The position numbers were made by a program, and so were the translations under genes. Below the pieces are notes generated by a model. It was not told where the DNA came from. It saw nothing but the letters and a program-made list of their open reading frames with translations, and did no database searches. A DNA stretch of 64,000 nucleotides. It comes from Serendipita indica DSM 11827 (taxonomy: Eukaryota; Basidiomycota; Agaricomycetes; Sebacinales; Serendipitaceae). The stretch covers positions 372,001-436,000 of the forward strand of contig CAJVGD010000018.1 in assembly GCA_910890315.1 (NCBI GenBank), written 5' to 3'. Of this stretch, positions 22,172-32,148 are shown one piece after another; the stretch's first letter is position 1; every line of letters begins with the position of its first letter.

Positions 22172-24540
22172 CTATTGGAGCGTCGAAATCACTGTTGGTC
22201 CCTGCGTTTTCTTCCTCTTCGTCGCCCCCTCAACGACATTCTCATAAAATGTCGGACGGGTATCTGCCGCTTCAATCTTCGCAGCTACTTGTCCAGCTTC
22301 ATCCGCGCCGAGGCTTGGTTCTACTTTGGGCAGCACCTTGCTTGCTTCTGTCGGACTTTCTGGCTCTGCTACCGAGTTCTCTTGCTGTGGGTGTGGCTCG
22401 GCCGGATTGGCGGCCAGAAGAACCTTGCGTGGGGGTATAGAGGGCGACTTTGACAGCCCATGAGTGTTGGAAGCGTTGGGTGTCTCCAGACCAAGGTCAA
22501 GAATAGCAGCCTGCTGCGTCTCGGAGGTGGGCTTAGGAATGTCGATGGGTGCAGATACGTTCTCCTCATGGTTTTCTCCATGGTGAGTTTCGTCCTGGTG
22601 GTCTGCATGCGTCATGCTTAACGAGTCCCCCAAGTCTGCCTGACTTGAGCTCCGAGAGCGATATGTTCTGTCGAGGTGTAAAACGCTGCGTGGTGGACTC
22701 GATACAGGGGGCGTGAGAATCCCCACTGTTGGATCTGGCATGGATTGTGTTGCAACCTCCCCATCCTTCCTGCCGGGACCGCTCCAGAAGTGGAACATCC
22801 GTGTCTTGACGCCATATGCGCTGGGCTGGACCTCAATAAGGTCGCCGCGCGCAATGTCCACAGCAGGCACTTCATGCGCTGGTAGGCCGACGAGGTACGC
22901 TAATAGACAGCGAATGACAGAAGCATGGGAGATGATGAGCAAGTCATCCTTCATATCCTCCAGCTCAATGAGAATCGGCTCGAGTCGAATACAGAGATCG
23001 TGATAGCTCTCTGCTCGAGGAGCACGATGGCCATAGGGGTCACGGAGGAAGTCCTCCCATTCCAATGGATATCGTGTGCGTACATCATCGGGCGACAATC
23101 CATCCCAGACCCCTGGGTTGATCTCGCAGAGGCGACTCTTTTCGACTACCTTTATTCTAGAGTAGGCGGCTTGTGTAGGTGGGAGGTCGAGTTGGCCGGA
23201 GGTCGAGGCGAAACGGGACCAGGGACCTCGATTCCGGCTTCGTGAGGCCGTGGGAGCGCTTCGTCAAGTTCAGCAGGATTTTTTAGCGGCGATTTCTGTT
23301 GGTCGATTCCTCCAGCCGATGAATCCTTGATGAATGGCCATGCGGTGTGATGCGAGCGACGACGGGACGATGTCCAGATCTGATGGGTTGCAGCTCAGAG
23401 TCTGGTAGATATTCACAAGAAAGCCACATACTACCAGATTGCGCTCCTCCGCAATGCCAGCGTTATTCTTCTTTCTTTCCTCCATGTTCAAATAACGCCG
23501 CTCGATCATAAAATTCTTTAGTCTCCTTGGCGTAGTCCCATCCGCTTGGAGAGAGATCTGAGTCTGCACGATAGGAGTGCTCGATGAGGGATTGTCCAGA
23601 CTACACAACGTTAGAAATGACCGTAGAGAGGGAAAAGAACATACGCGAGCAAAGTAGATGAATCGTTGTCGATTGTGGATATTCATCAGGAAGAAGACAA
23701 TCCTCGATTGAAGATATCCTTGGATTTTCTGTCGCTCGTCAGTTTCCAGCAAGGAAGGATGATGAAGGGCGAACATTTATCTGAATCTTTTCTCCGACAT
23801 TGAAGAGACGGATCCAAGGAATATCCATTTCTTCGACGGGTTCATAGTGTCGCTCGTGGTCCGCAATACGTTTCATATAATCCTTGACAGCTTCGTCTGG
23901 ATCCCATTGCGCGTACTAGGAATCATCAGTAATCAACCAAGTGTACTTGCAGGGCATACGTCAGGTGAAGAGATCTTGACACTACGGATATTTGCTAGAA
24001 CAATCTCCTGGTTATTACAGACCGACTCTGAGGAGAACCGTCAGTACAAAGTTCGCATTGCGGTGATGGCCACACCGAGAAAGATGACATGGTATCCAAC
24101 CGAGTGGAAGCGATCATAAAGGGCTCTTCTGGATTGCTTTGTCCCATTGTTTGCGTCGTAGATTGCGACTTGTCCCGCGTGTTCGAAAAAGTCGTGGATA
24201 TCACGTTCACATCGCTCTCGGACGGAGTTCCGAATCTTCAATGTCTCTTCACTTTTTGCGCCTATGCACTCATTAGAATCCATCAAACCACCCAATCGTC
24301 TCCGAACGACGCACCATGAGAAAAGTAATCTGCGGGAAGAGCCTTTGCGTGTCCTAGCGTCTTTCGTCTATAATCTCCTAATGAAAAGACCTCTGTTGTA
24401 ACTCCGTTCCATCGCAGATAGCGTTCTAGAGAGCGAGAAATGTGCGTTTTGCCGCGTGCAGGTAGACCAGCGACGACGATTAGGATCTTTCCTGCATGCC
24501 ATAAAAGCCCAGAAGATGTCGTATACAGCGGAGCGGCCAT
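22172..24540 (-). CDS. 6-phosphofructo-2-kinase/fructose-2,6-bisphosphatase-like
   Basis: The ATG at 24540 is followed by VVAGLPARGKTHISRSLERY, the kinase P-loop (GxxxxGKT), and EVFSLGDYRRK. The kinase makes fructose-2,6-bisphosphate, the activator of phosphofructokinase. The phosphatase half follows: RIVFFLMNIHNRQRFIYFAR, SGQSLIEHSYRADSDLSPSGW, RRSHHTAWPF, INPGVWDG, and DDLLIISHASVIRCLLAYL. The phosphatase His of the RHG motif is replaced by Ser (R-S-G-Q-S across an intron), as known for yeast Pfk26, so the enzyme is probably kinase-only. The frame slips one base near 23530 (see findings), and the linker before INPGVWDG needs a weak-donor intron. A Pro/Ser-rich tail follows. Confidence 0.85.
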
Positions 24541-24637
24541 TTGTACCGAGAAGCAATAAGCGCCAAACGTGCGCAGGAGTTTAAGCTGTGTCTGGGCGAG
24601 GCTGGGTGGAGAGTACACGTCAGTCGGACTCGACCTT

Positions 24638-25861
24638 ATGGACTATTTAAACAAGCTGCCGATAGAACTCTGGAGGATGGTCATAGGATCTATTCCTATG
24701 GAAGACTCCTCTGAAGGCCTTGCATCTACTATCTCACACACAGAGCAAGGCAAGCATGCCACCCTCAGGAGAGCGGCCAAATATCAGGCCTATAAAGCAT
24801 CTCTACTCATAATATGCCAGACTCTGAAACCACTTGTGGAAGAATGGCTCTACCTCGAGGTCGTCCTATATAAGCGGAACCTACAGGAGGGGTGCTACCT
24901 GGCAGGCGCCAACATTCTGCGGCCGGATGGACGCAGGTGCGGAGACTTGACACAAACTGTTTGGGTATATCGCGTCTCGGTCTGGAAATCCCTGACCTAT
25001 GTAGCTTCCGGGGCGTCTTTCCGAGATGCCTACCCGAATATGAAGGCCATTCATTCGATAGGGATCGGTTTTGACTCAAATATACTCTTTAGCATCACGG
25101 ACGCAGATGGGATTCCTCTACGGTGGGAAGGGATCACAACTCTGACGCTGGATCACGTCGGGCTTGAGCTACACCATCTCGAGTACGCAGCGAGATTTCT
25201 TCCTCATCTCACTGCACTCTCAGTTCTCTCAGCTCTTGCGCAAAGCCGTGACCAACTTGTCCACTTTCCCTCCCTCAAACGGCTTTCCCTCAGCTGGCAA
25301 GTTGCATCAACATTCCTACTGGACGGACTCCGCGTACCAAATCTCAAGTGCCTAAATATTGCCAGTGGGATAGTTGGTCGATTAGAATCCATTGGTGCCT
25401 TCATGAGACGGTACGGTCCAAAGCTTACACAATTGCAGCTGTCCGAGTCCGCCATCGTCTACTCTAACCCGACATTTCCTGAGGGCCTCCTTACCATTTG
25501 TGACAGCTTAGAGGTCCTAAAGGTACCAATGGACGTAGTAATTTGTCCAGCAGAAGCGGGGGTGATCGCTCATCCTCGTCTTCGTCATATAATATTTACT
25601 TTTCAGTGTCCAATACACAGTAGGACAGTGCAACAATACGCCGCATACTTTTCTAAAGAGGCATTCCCGGGTTTGGAAAAGGTTACAATGGTCGCGGAGG
25701 AGCCTGAAATCCAAACCATCATACCCATCATACCCTTTGGAAGTGGTTTCTACCAATTTTTGGGTATTTCCGAGCCGCTATACAACCGATCTTCGGTACA
25801 TGAAGTCGCAATCGCATCCTTCTCTAACGCTCTCGTCGAGCTGGTTGTTCAGATGGATTGA
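24638..25861 (+). CDS. F-box-like/LRR protein, subgroup D
   Basis: This intronless frame codes for 407 residues from ATG 24638. Upstream in-frame codons overlap the divergent PFKFB promoter, and the paralogue at 28569 starts at the same MDYLNKLPIELWR. The F-box-like segment is residues 4-22. Conserved blocks follow: YKASLLIICQTLKPLVEEWLYLEVV, FRDAYPNMKAIHSIGI, VHFPSLKRLSLSW, AFMRRYGPKLTQLQ and HPRLRHIIFTFQCPI. Its start lies only 97 bp from the PFKFB start on the other strand. The putative SCF role is by family. The frame is whole. Confidence 0.8.
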   Translation: MDYLNKLPIELWRMVIGSIPMEDSSEGLASTISHTEQGKHATLRRAAKYQAYKASLLIICQTLKPLVEEWLYLEVVLYKRNLQEGCYLAGANILRPDGRRCGDLTQTVWVYRVSVWKSLTYVASGASFRDAYPNMKAIHSIGIGFDSNILFSITDADGIPLRWEGITTLTLDHVGLELHHLEYAARFLPHLTALSVLSALAQSRDQLVHFPSLKRLSLSWQVASTFLLDGLRVPNLKCLNIASGIVGRLESIGAFMRRYGPKLTQLQLSESAIVYSNPTFPEGLLTICDSLEVLKVPMDVVICPAEAGVIAHPRLRHIIFTFQCPIHSRTVQQYAAYFSKEAFPGLEKVTMVAEEPEIQTIIPIIPFGSGFYQFLGISEPLYNRSSVHEVAIASFSNALVELVVQMD

Positions 25862-25949
25862 CATGTTAGCTTGTCATACGTAGTCCAAGTGTGATGAATT
25901 CCATGGCGTTCTTACAGGATAATCGTCTAGTTAGTTCCGACGGTAGAAG

Positions 25950-26345
25950 TACGAGAGGACGCGCTGACTGCCTGGAGTGGATTCAAGGGTACCATGTACC
26001 TTAATTGGTCGCAGTATCAGGACCATACTGTGGTCTAGACGCTGGTCAAGACTCTTCGAAGAAGAGAATCTCTCGTACCTCGCGTTGGTAGAGTTATATG
26101 CACAACCAGTAGTTGATACCGATGTAGCACTATTCACGCTCTCCTCTTGTTGGAGTTGATTTTGCACGCGCCTGTTGAAGATTGTAAGAGTTCGACATTC
26201 GATATATTTCTGGTCATATCCAGCAAGGGGGATGACTGATAAATAACGGATTGCGACTGTATATGGCGCGGAACGAGGAGATGAGGATGTTTGAGGAATA
26301 CATACGTCCCGTGTTGCCTTCGTTTGTGTTATAGCCGTTCGGAAG
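25950..26345 (-). pseudogene. Orphan 5' exons of a short F-box gene (subgroup E)
   Basis: On the minus strand about 26340-26079 encodes AITQTKATRDVCIPQTSSSP-like sequence and then SVNSATSVSTTGCAYNSTNA. This matches exon 1 of the F-box gene at 52430. A donor at 26078 and an acceptor at 26035 bound a 44-nt intron, the same size as in that gene. The next exon (RPQYGPDTATN) meets a stop, and the F-box exon is absent. It is therefore the 5' remnant of a duplicated gene, carried in the inverted duplication with the F-box gene at 26939. Differences between copies fall largely at third codon positions. Confidence 0.6.
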
Positions 26346-26938
26346 AATGTAACTGTGACTCACAGTCCCTCCTGCGGCTTATCAACTATACTATCAGCCA
26401 TAAGGATACTCAAACGCACGGTATCTCTAACAATGCCTCAGTCCATCATCATATCGGATCTCCTGAGCGCTCCTCGAGGGTAATGAACCGAACAAAAGGA
26501 GCGGTTCATTCCACTGGTCTGGCCTAGTCACGAATTAGGGAGAGAAGAAATAGCCGGGCATTCCAATATAATACGTGCCCTCCATCGCCACGGATCCTGT
26601 AACGGTGGACATGTAGGTTGCTCCACATTGCCTTGAAGACGCTCCGCGGCTGATCTTAGGGCAAAATAAGAGCAGACTGGGCTCCTGCGTTGATTGAATA
26701 CAAGTGGGTAAACGCTCATGTGGAGAAGATGGGATACGTCGGCCGGCGATGGTTCGAGGGTTTGTTTTGTACGTGTCCACAAAGTCGTGGTGGATATTCA
26801 AATAGCGTTCTATTCGCCAATTCCGCTGAAACATGCACTATTCCCAACGCCGGAGATGTCCATAGGAGATGGCCGAGTCCCCGGTCTACGAGACGCCTTG
26901 ATCCCAACCTCAACTTTGACGAGCGTACAACAACACTC

Positions 26939-28093
26939 ATGGAGACCAAAGAAGACGAAGTAGACTATCTATCGCTCCTCCCTCTGGAGATCTGGCATCA
27001 GATCCTCCTCGAGGTCTACCCACCAATTGCTTCCGTGGATCCAAACTCTCCATTCATTCCAATGACTATAATGCTAATCCTTTACATACAAAAAATGCGT
27101 GCGTCGCTCAGACTCGTCTGCAGAAAGCTCGAGCCTATCGCTCTCGAGGTCTTATTCAGGGAGATTATTGTGTCAGATAGGGCACCGCGATGGAAGCGAT
27201 TACTTGATACCTTCGAGGCGGGGAATCCTACTACGTCTCTGCCTCTCTCCCGTACCACCGGTGCCCTTATTTGTCTCCCTTGGCGGAGTTCACTCGAGGA
27301 TAATGCATACAATTGGCTTTGCAAATTGCGTGAGTACTGTCCTCGGATCAAGCGGATCACCGTGTTTGGACGCAATAAAGATGCTTCGAATGAGCGCGTC
27401 GAATGGCTATCCGGCGTCGAATCAGTTTTTTACTCCGCCTCATTCTTAGATTCAAAATTCCTACAAAATCTCTCTATTCACAACCCCTCTCTTCATACTC
27501 TGATTCTCTGCGTCGACTATCTCGTGCTCAAAAAGCCTGTGACGTTCCCATGCGTTACAAATGTCTTTCTCTCGTTTGCGGAACGTGATGGACTTTCAAA
27601 TTTCATTTTTCCACGAATCCGATGGCTCGGCATCTCCCTCAGCCGGCGGGACCCTGCCAGTTGTTTGGGATTCTTTCGGACGAATGGTCTGAATCTGGAT
27701 TACTTGGAACTCATCAGGACGGAATATGCGCCCGTACCTATCATAGCAAGGGAGCTCGCAGGATTGACGGCAGAGATTCTCAATCTATGCCCCCGACTTG
27801 CGGTCCTAAAGGTGGATGCCAGGGTCATCGACGATACTAAGCCACGGCTATTCACTCTACCTGCTCATACTCTAATCCTCAAGGCTGATGACGTGTTGAG
27901 TGCGGAAATAGCTCTTCGCTGGTGGCTGTTTGACTCGGGAGGTCAGGTTCCTGTTGGCTTCAGGAAAGTTGACCTCAAGTTGCGCAAGTATAAAGACTTT
28001 GACAAGGATCACATCGCAATTGGTATGCTTTCCAAATCTGAGTCATGCTGTTTAGACTTAGGCGCTACGTTCGTCACGGAGTATATTCTTTAA
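26939..28093 (+). CDS. F-box-like/LRR protein, subgroup B
   Basis: This intronless frame codes for 384 residues from ATG 26939. An in-frame upstream extension has ATGs, but the paralogues start at this position. The F-box-like part is DYLSLLPLEIWHQILLEVYPP. It is followed by RASLRLVCRKLEPIALEVLFREI, SLPLSRTTGALI, LCKLREYCPRIKRITVFG, FPRIRWLGISLS and LNLCPRLAVLKVDA. It is closest to the gene at 50658-51824, with which it shares about 0.75 kb of upstream sequence in inverted orientation. The frame is whole. Confidence 0.8.
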   Translation: METKEDEVDYLSLLPLEIWHQILLEVYPPIASVDPNSPFIPMTIMLILYIQKMRASLRLVCRKLEPIALEVLFREIIVSDRAPRWKRLLDTFEAGNPTTSLPLSRTTGALICLPWRSSLEDNAYNWLCKLREYCPRIKRITVFGRNKDASNERVEWLSGVESVFYSASFLDSKFLQNLSIHNPSLHTLILCVDYLVLKKPVTFPCVTNVFLSFAERDGLSNFIFPRIRWLGISLSRRDPASCLGFFRTNGLNLDYLELIRTEYAPVPIIARELAGLTAEILNLCPRLAVLKVDARVIDDTKPRLFTLPAHTLILKADDVLSAEIALRWWLFDSGGQVPVGFRKVDLKLRKYKDFDKDHIAIGMLSKSESCCLDLGATFVTEYIL

Positions 28094-28404
28094 CTGAATA
28101 TCATAGTGTATGGGATACAGGTGCAAAGTAGGATCTGCTCCCACTCGTTGATTGTTTATTTATACCTCCATTTATGCGCTCTAAAGAACTCTGGATACCG
28201 TGACCGAATAGTAGTCACCGTCTTTGTTATTATTCGTCTTTGTAGTCGCGGCCCCTAGGTCGGCGGTTATTTTTCCCACCCAACGGCGGGTATGTGACTA
28301 TTATCAACTCCATAATTTTCAAACTTCGTGAGTGACTGCCTTTGGTCAGACAAAACACTCCGGCGAACGAGAAACGAGCGGTGTTCTTCGTGCAGCAGAT
28401 GGGA

Positions 28405-28545
28405 GAAGGATACGTTCTCCACATTATCAAGTCCAGAAGGTGTAATGTATAGTGCCGTGGCCATATGTATTCGAGAGGAATAAGCGCTAAGTGTGAGCGG
28501 GAATCAAAATGAATTACAACGAGGCTGGGTGGAGAGCACACGTTG
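28405..28545 (-). pseudogene. Copied fragment of the PFKFB gene 5' end
   Basis: On the minus strand, MATALYITPSGLDNVEN at about 28464-28410 mirrors MAAPLYTTSSGLLWHAG, the start of PFKFB at 24540. The shared upstream run up to the divergent F-box start includes GAGGCTGGGTGGAGAG. The similarity ends soon after the first codons, before the P-loop. The fragment stands in the same head-to-head position relative to the F-box gene at 28569 as PFKFB does to the one at 24638. It was evidently copied with that gene and has no coding role. Confidence 0.7.
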
Positions 28546-28568
28546 GCCTTGTCCTCTTCCCGAATTAG

Positions 28569-29786
28569 ATGGACTACTTGAACAAGCTACCGATAGAACT
28601 CTGGAGAACAATTATCGGATTCATTCCTACCAAGGGCTCTTCCGAAAGCCTCACATCCACGGCGCCTTTGCGCTTTCTTGATGTCAAGCCGCCCCTATTC
28701 GAGACGGCAATAAAATCTCAGGCTTATCGGGCCTCTCTCCTCACAATATGCAAAGCCCTAAAACCGCTGGTTGAGGAGTGGCTCTATCTGGAGATCATAC
28801 TCTGCCATAGGAATATGATACAAGGGAGATATATGGCAGGAGCGTATATTCTACAATCAAATGGCCGCAGATGCGGCGAATGGACGCGAAGCGTGTGGAT
28901 ATACAACATTCCTTTCATCGTCTCATTCGCCTTCAGCTGCGGAGTCTCTTTCCGAGATGCATATCCCAATCTGAAAGCCATCCATTCGATCGGAGTGGAA
29001 TATACCCCAAATCTACACCAAAGCATCATGGATTCTTCGTGGAGCGTGGAGGGCCTAGAAGGGATCACAACCTGGACCATAGATCACAACCAGCTACTTC
29101 CATACCACCTTCAACTCGCCGCCAAGACCTTTCCTCACCTCACTGGACTCTCGCTTCTCTCCGTTGGTGAGGAAGCCTACGAGGGACTTGTCCACTTCCC
29201 TTGCCTCACCCGCCTTTATCTCAGTTGGGAGGTTGTATCCGCATTTCCGTTGGACAAACTCGACATGCCAAATCTCAAGTGGCTACATATTGAAATTGGA
29301 ACAGTCGAAGGGCTCGAATACGCAGATGCGTTCATGAGACGCTACGGTCCAAATCTTATAGGATTGCAGGTGTCCACCTCCGACTTCCTCTACTCCAACC
29401 CGACCCTTCCTGGGGGTCTATTTGCCCTCTGCGAAAACTTGGAAGTTCTAAGCATCCCAATCTCGAAATTGGATGCGGCACCTCGTCCGACTGAACCAGG
29501 AGCAATCCCACATGCTCATCTTCGCCATCTCATGTTCATTTTTCAATGTCCAATAGGCGGCAAGAAGGTGCAACAACATGCGGCATCCTTCCCGACGGAG
29601 GCATTCCCGAACTTGAAGAAGGTTACGATGATAGGAGAAGAGCCTAATACTCATATCTCTTTGGGAAGAAGTCTACACAGTCTGTGGGAGGTTCCTGAGC
29701 CGCTAGATAAACCAATGTTGGTACACGAGGTTGCAGTCGCGTCCTTTCCTCATGCGTTTGTTGAGCTAGTCGTCGAGCGGGATTAA
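28569..29786 (+). CDS. F-box-like/LRR protein, subgroup D
   Basis: This intronless frame codes for 405 residues from ATG 28569: MDYLNKLPIELWRTIIGFIP, then YRASLLTICKALKPLVEEWLYLEII, FRDAYPNLKAIHSIGV, HFPCLTRLYLSWEVV, FMRRYGPNLIGLQV and HAHLRHLMFIFQCPI. It is the tandem duplicate of 24638-25861 and carries a copied piece of that gene's divergent neighbour. The leucine-rich part has diverged more than the F-box part. A SKP1-binding role is inferred from family. Confidence 0.8.
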   Translation: MDYLNKLPIELWRTIIGFIPTKGSSESLTSTAPLRFLDVKPPLFETAIKSQAYRASLLTICKALKPLVEEWLYLEIILCHRNMIQGRYMAGAYILQSNGRRCGEWTRSVWIYNIPFIVSFAFSCGVSFRDAYPNLKAIHSIGVEYTPNLHQSIMDSSWSVEGLEGITTWTIDHNQLLPYHLQLAAKTFPHLTGLSLLSVGEEAYEGLVHFPCLTRLYLSWEVVSAFPLDKLDMPNLKWLHIEIGTVEGLEYADAFMRRYGPNLIGLQVSTSDFLYSNPTLPGGLFALCENLEVLSIPISKLDAAPRPTEPGAIPHAHLRHLMFIFQCPIGGKKVQQHAASFPTEAFPNLKKVTMIGEEPNTHISLGRSLHSLWEVPEPLDKPMLVHEVAVASFPHAFVELVVERD

Positions 29787-29895
29787 CAGGCTATCTTTTC
29801 ATGCGTAGTCTAGAAGTGGTGAATGCCATGATGACCGATATGTCTGATTAGTGCCGAGACGGCAGAAGATAAAGTATAACAGTGGCTAGGTCGTA

Positions 29896-30744
29896 TTAAT
29901 GGTCCACCTCCATTCCCTTTCCTGCACGCTGGAAAGACTCCCAATATCGCAGTTGAATGACTAGTCGCCGTGCGTGTTGCCAATCTTCCTTTCCAATGGC
30001 ATCCTCTAGCTCGGCGGTGATATTCTGCAGTCGTTCTGGATAAATATAGATGTCAGATGAGATATCAAGGCTGCTGTCAAGAGGCTGACCATCATTCGCA
30101 GCGAGCAACTTCTGAATTTGTTCGCCTTCGGCATTTTCCAACTCTTCTCGTGCTTCCATGACCTCCATCATTAGTTCTTGTTCGTTCTCCAGAGTATCTG
30201 CTTCACGAATGTCGATACCATGTTGCGCAATGATGTATTCTGCTCGTAGTCGCGGGGAAAGAAGCGTCTGATACGCTTTATTAATCTGCGCTGACTGATC
30301 CACGGCTGCCTCTGCTTGAGACTACATTATAGAGCATCAGAGATACGCCAAAGTCCTTAAAGAAGTCCACACCTTGCCGCTTTGAGCCCAACGATCCGGA
30401 TGACATACTTTTTGCATGTCCAGAAACTGCCTTCTCAGCGCCTTTGTGTCGATAGAGAAAGGATTTCTTGTCGGTTCCGGATCTCGTACGCCTGGAAAGC
30501 CAAATATGGCGTAGTAATCGCTTCTAAGCTCCTTTGGAATTGGCTCAATGTAGCCACACCCAACATTTGTACAAGTAGGTAGTGTCGTAGGAAGAGGAGT
30601 TCCGCAGTTCGGGCAGTCGTGTCCTTGGCGAGACTTCCCAGCGGATGCCGACTGGAATCGTTTGGTGGAAGATGTGATGAGAACCGCTCTACGAGGCTGT
30701 CGTGGGTTTATTATCGTTTTTGATATACGGCGGAGGTGGAACAT
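29896..30744 (-). CDS. JAC1: HscB/Jac1-type J-domain co-chaperone
   Basis: There are two exons, 30744-30373 and 30321-29896, split by a 51-nt intron. The product stimulates the mitochondrial Hsp70 that moves Fe-S clusters from the Isu scaffold. The N-terminus is rich in Arg/Ser/Thr, as expected of a mitochondrial targeting peptide. A CPNC...C....C four-cysteine group follows, as in animal HSCB. The J-domain contains DYYAIFGFP and the HPD motif in VCHPDRW (codons 30394-30402), then INKAYQTLLSPRLRAEYIIAQ-type sequence. The C-terminal HscB three-helix domain runs from QELMMEVMEAREEL to LVIQLRYWESF. The start lies 78 bp from the divergent F-box gene. Confidence 0.9.
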
Positions 30745-30822
30745 GGTCACGACAGGTTATTGGTCAGGTCTAAGTTTGGGTAGTACGCACTTGGACTCGT
30801 CCACAACTTTAGATCGGAGAAG

Positions 30823-32148
30823 ATGGAACAAAAATACAGGATTACCATCCGACATCCTGTCGCGATCGAAGAGCAAACAAGGGGAGATTTCTACTCGGCG
30901 TCATGGTCGAGAAGCATGGTCTCAGAGACGAAGGAGAGTCAGCGCCATGACTTTGGCCCACGAGATGGGAACCAATCATCACCCACAGAGTTTCTTACTA
31001 TGCTACCTGACGAGCTATGGCGCGAGATACTCGATCAAGTCTACCCTTCACGCGATGGCATGGCAGCCGTTCCCTCCGCATTCACATCTTGGGGCCATGC
31101 AATAGGAGTTATTGCTCGAGATCCCATGCGAAGAATGCGGGCGATGCAGAAATACCGCTCGCAGTTACGGCTGGTTTGCAAGAGGCTCGAGCCGATTGCA
31201 CTCGGGGTGCTCTTTCAAGACATCATTCTCCCACATCATCATACCGAACTCGAGTTACTCTTTGAAATTGCTCAGGAGACTCATGGAGCACCATCAAGTC
31301 CCGGTGATTTAACGCGACGATTGATGACGCGCTTATGCTTCCCAGACGAGGATGGCGAAATGGAGGAAGGTAAAACGTATGACCGTCAATTGGATCTTAT
31401 TCATAAAACGTTTCCAAATATCAACACGCTCATCATAGATGACGCCTTCTCCACCAAAGTGACAACTTTTTACCTAGACTGGATTACCGGAGTGAAGCAT
31501 CTGTGTTGGTATCCATCTCCGCTTAAATACGAACAAGTTGTGCAGATCCTAGCTCAAAATCCGGAGCTGCAGAGCTTTGTTCTCTCATCGCCTTCAGGGA
31601 GCTTGTACTGTTGGCCAAAACATGCGCCGCCATGGGGTAACATGAAGCAATTTTTCATAGGTTATCCACCGCATACGCCTTTCCTCGCGACTCTTCCTCC
31701 GGACCTCGACAGACTCGGCTTCACATTCGGCACGCATCTCGCACTCGACCTTTCCAGGCTGAGCTCAAAGATGCTAACATCGCTCGAAGTACATTGGTCT
31801 ACGTCGCGAGAGAGACCGCTGATAATGGATGATATATTGAGTCTATTGTACGCCTGTCCCCGGCTAGAGGTATTCACCACGAGCACCTGCTACTCATTTG
31901 TAGCACCCAAAGCAAGTTACGAAGCGCACCCTTCGCTTCGCACCCTTTGTATCACAAATGCGGTCGGCCTAGTGGATGCAATGCTTCGTCAATGGGGGAT
32001 CATTCGTTCTTGCTGTGGATACCCCCATTTCAACCGAGTCTTAGTCCTTACAAGGCCGACTTATATGATGCAGGTCGCAGACTCACTTGTCAGATTCCTT
32101 CACGAGGAACATGATATTCCATTAGAATTTGTATTGGGGGAGCTATAA
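30823..32148 (+). CDS. F-box-like/LRR protein, subgroup C
   Basis: This frame codes for 441 residues from ATG 30823 and is intronless. About 60 unconserved residues precede the F-box-like segment FLTMLPDELWREILDQVYPS, longer than in relatives, so a later start is possible. It is followed by SQLRLVCKRLEPIALGVLFQDI, VLSLLYACPRLEVF-like leucine-rich blocks, SYEAHPSLRTLCITN and MLRQWGI. It shares a 78-bp divergent promoter with the Jac1 gene. The frame is whole. Confidence 0.75.
   Translation: MEQKYRITIRHPVAIEEQTRGDFYSASWSRSMVSETKESQRHDFGPRDGNQSSPTEFLTMLPDELWREILDQVYPSRDGMAAVPSAFTSWGHAIGVIARDPMRRMRAMQKYRSQLRLVCKRLEPIALGVLFQDIILPHHHTELELLFEIAQETHGAPSSPGDLTRRLMTRLCFPDEDGEMEEGKTYDRQLDLIHKTFPNINTLIIDDAFSTKVTTFYLDWITGVKHLCWYPSPLKYEQVVQILAQNPELQSFVLSSPSGSLYCWPKHAPPWGNMKQFFIGYPPHTPFLATLPPDLDRLGFTFGTHLALDLSRLSSKMLTSLEVHWSTSRERPLIMDDILSLLYACPRLEVFTTSTCYSFVAPKASYEAHPSLRTLCITNAVGLVDAMLRQWGIIRSCCGYPHFNRVLVLTRPTYMMQVADSLVRFLHEEHDIPLEFVLGEL

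Noticed and set aside
26690-26938. N-terminal extension of the F-box gene at 26939 starting at 26690
   Set aside because: The extra 83 codons are not shared in frame by all paralogues; the DNA similarity there fits a conserved leader, and paralogues start at the ATG just before the F-box.
30823-31000. Assigning the first 60 residues of the F-box gene at 30823 to a targeting peptide
   Set aside because: The segment is hydrophilic and not conserved in relatives; a later start is as likely.
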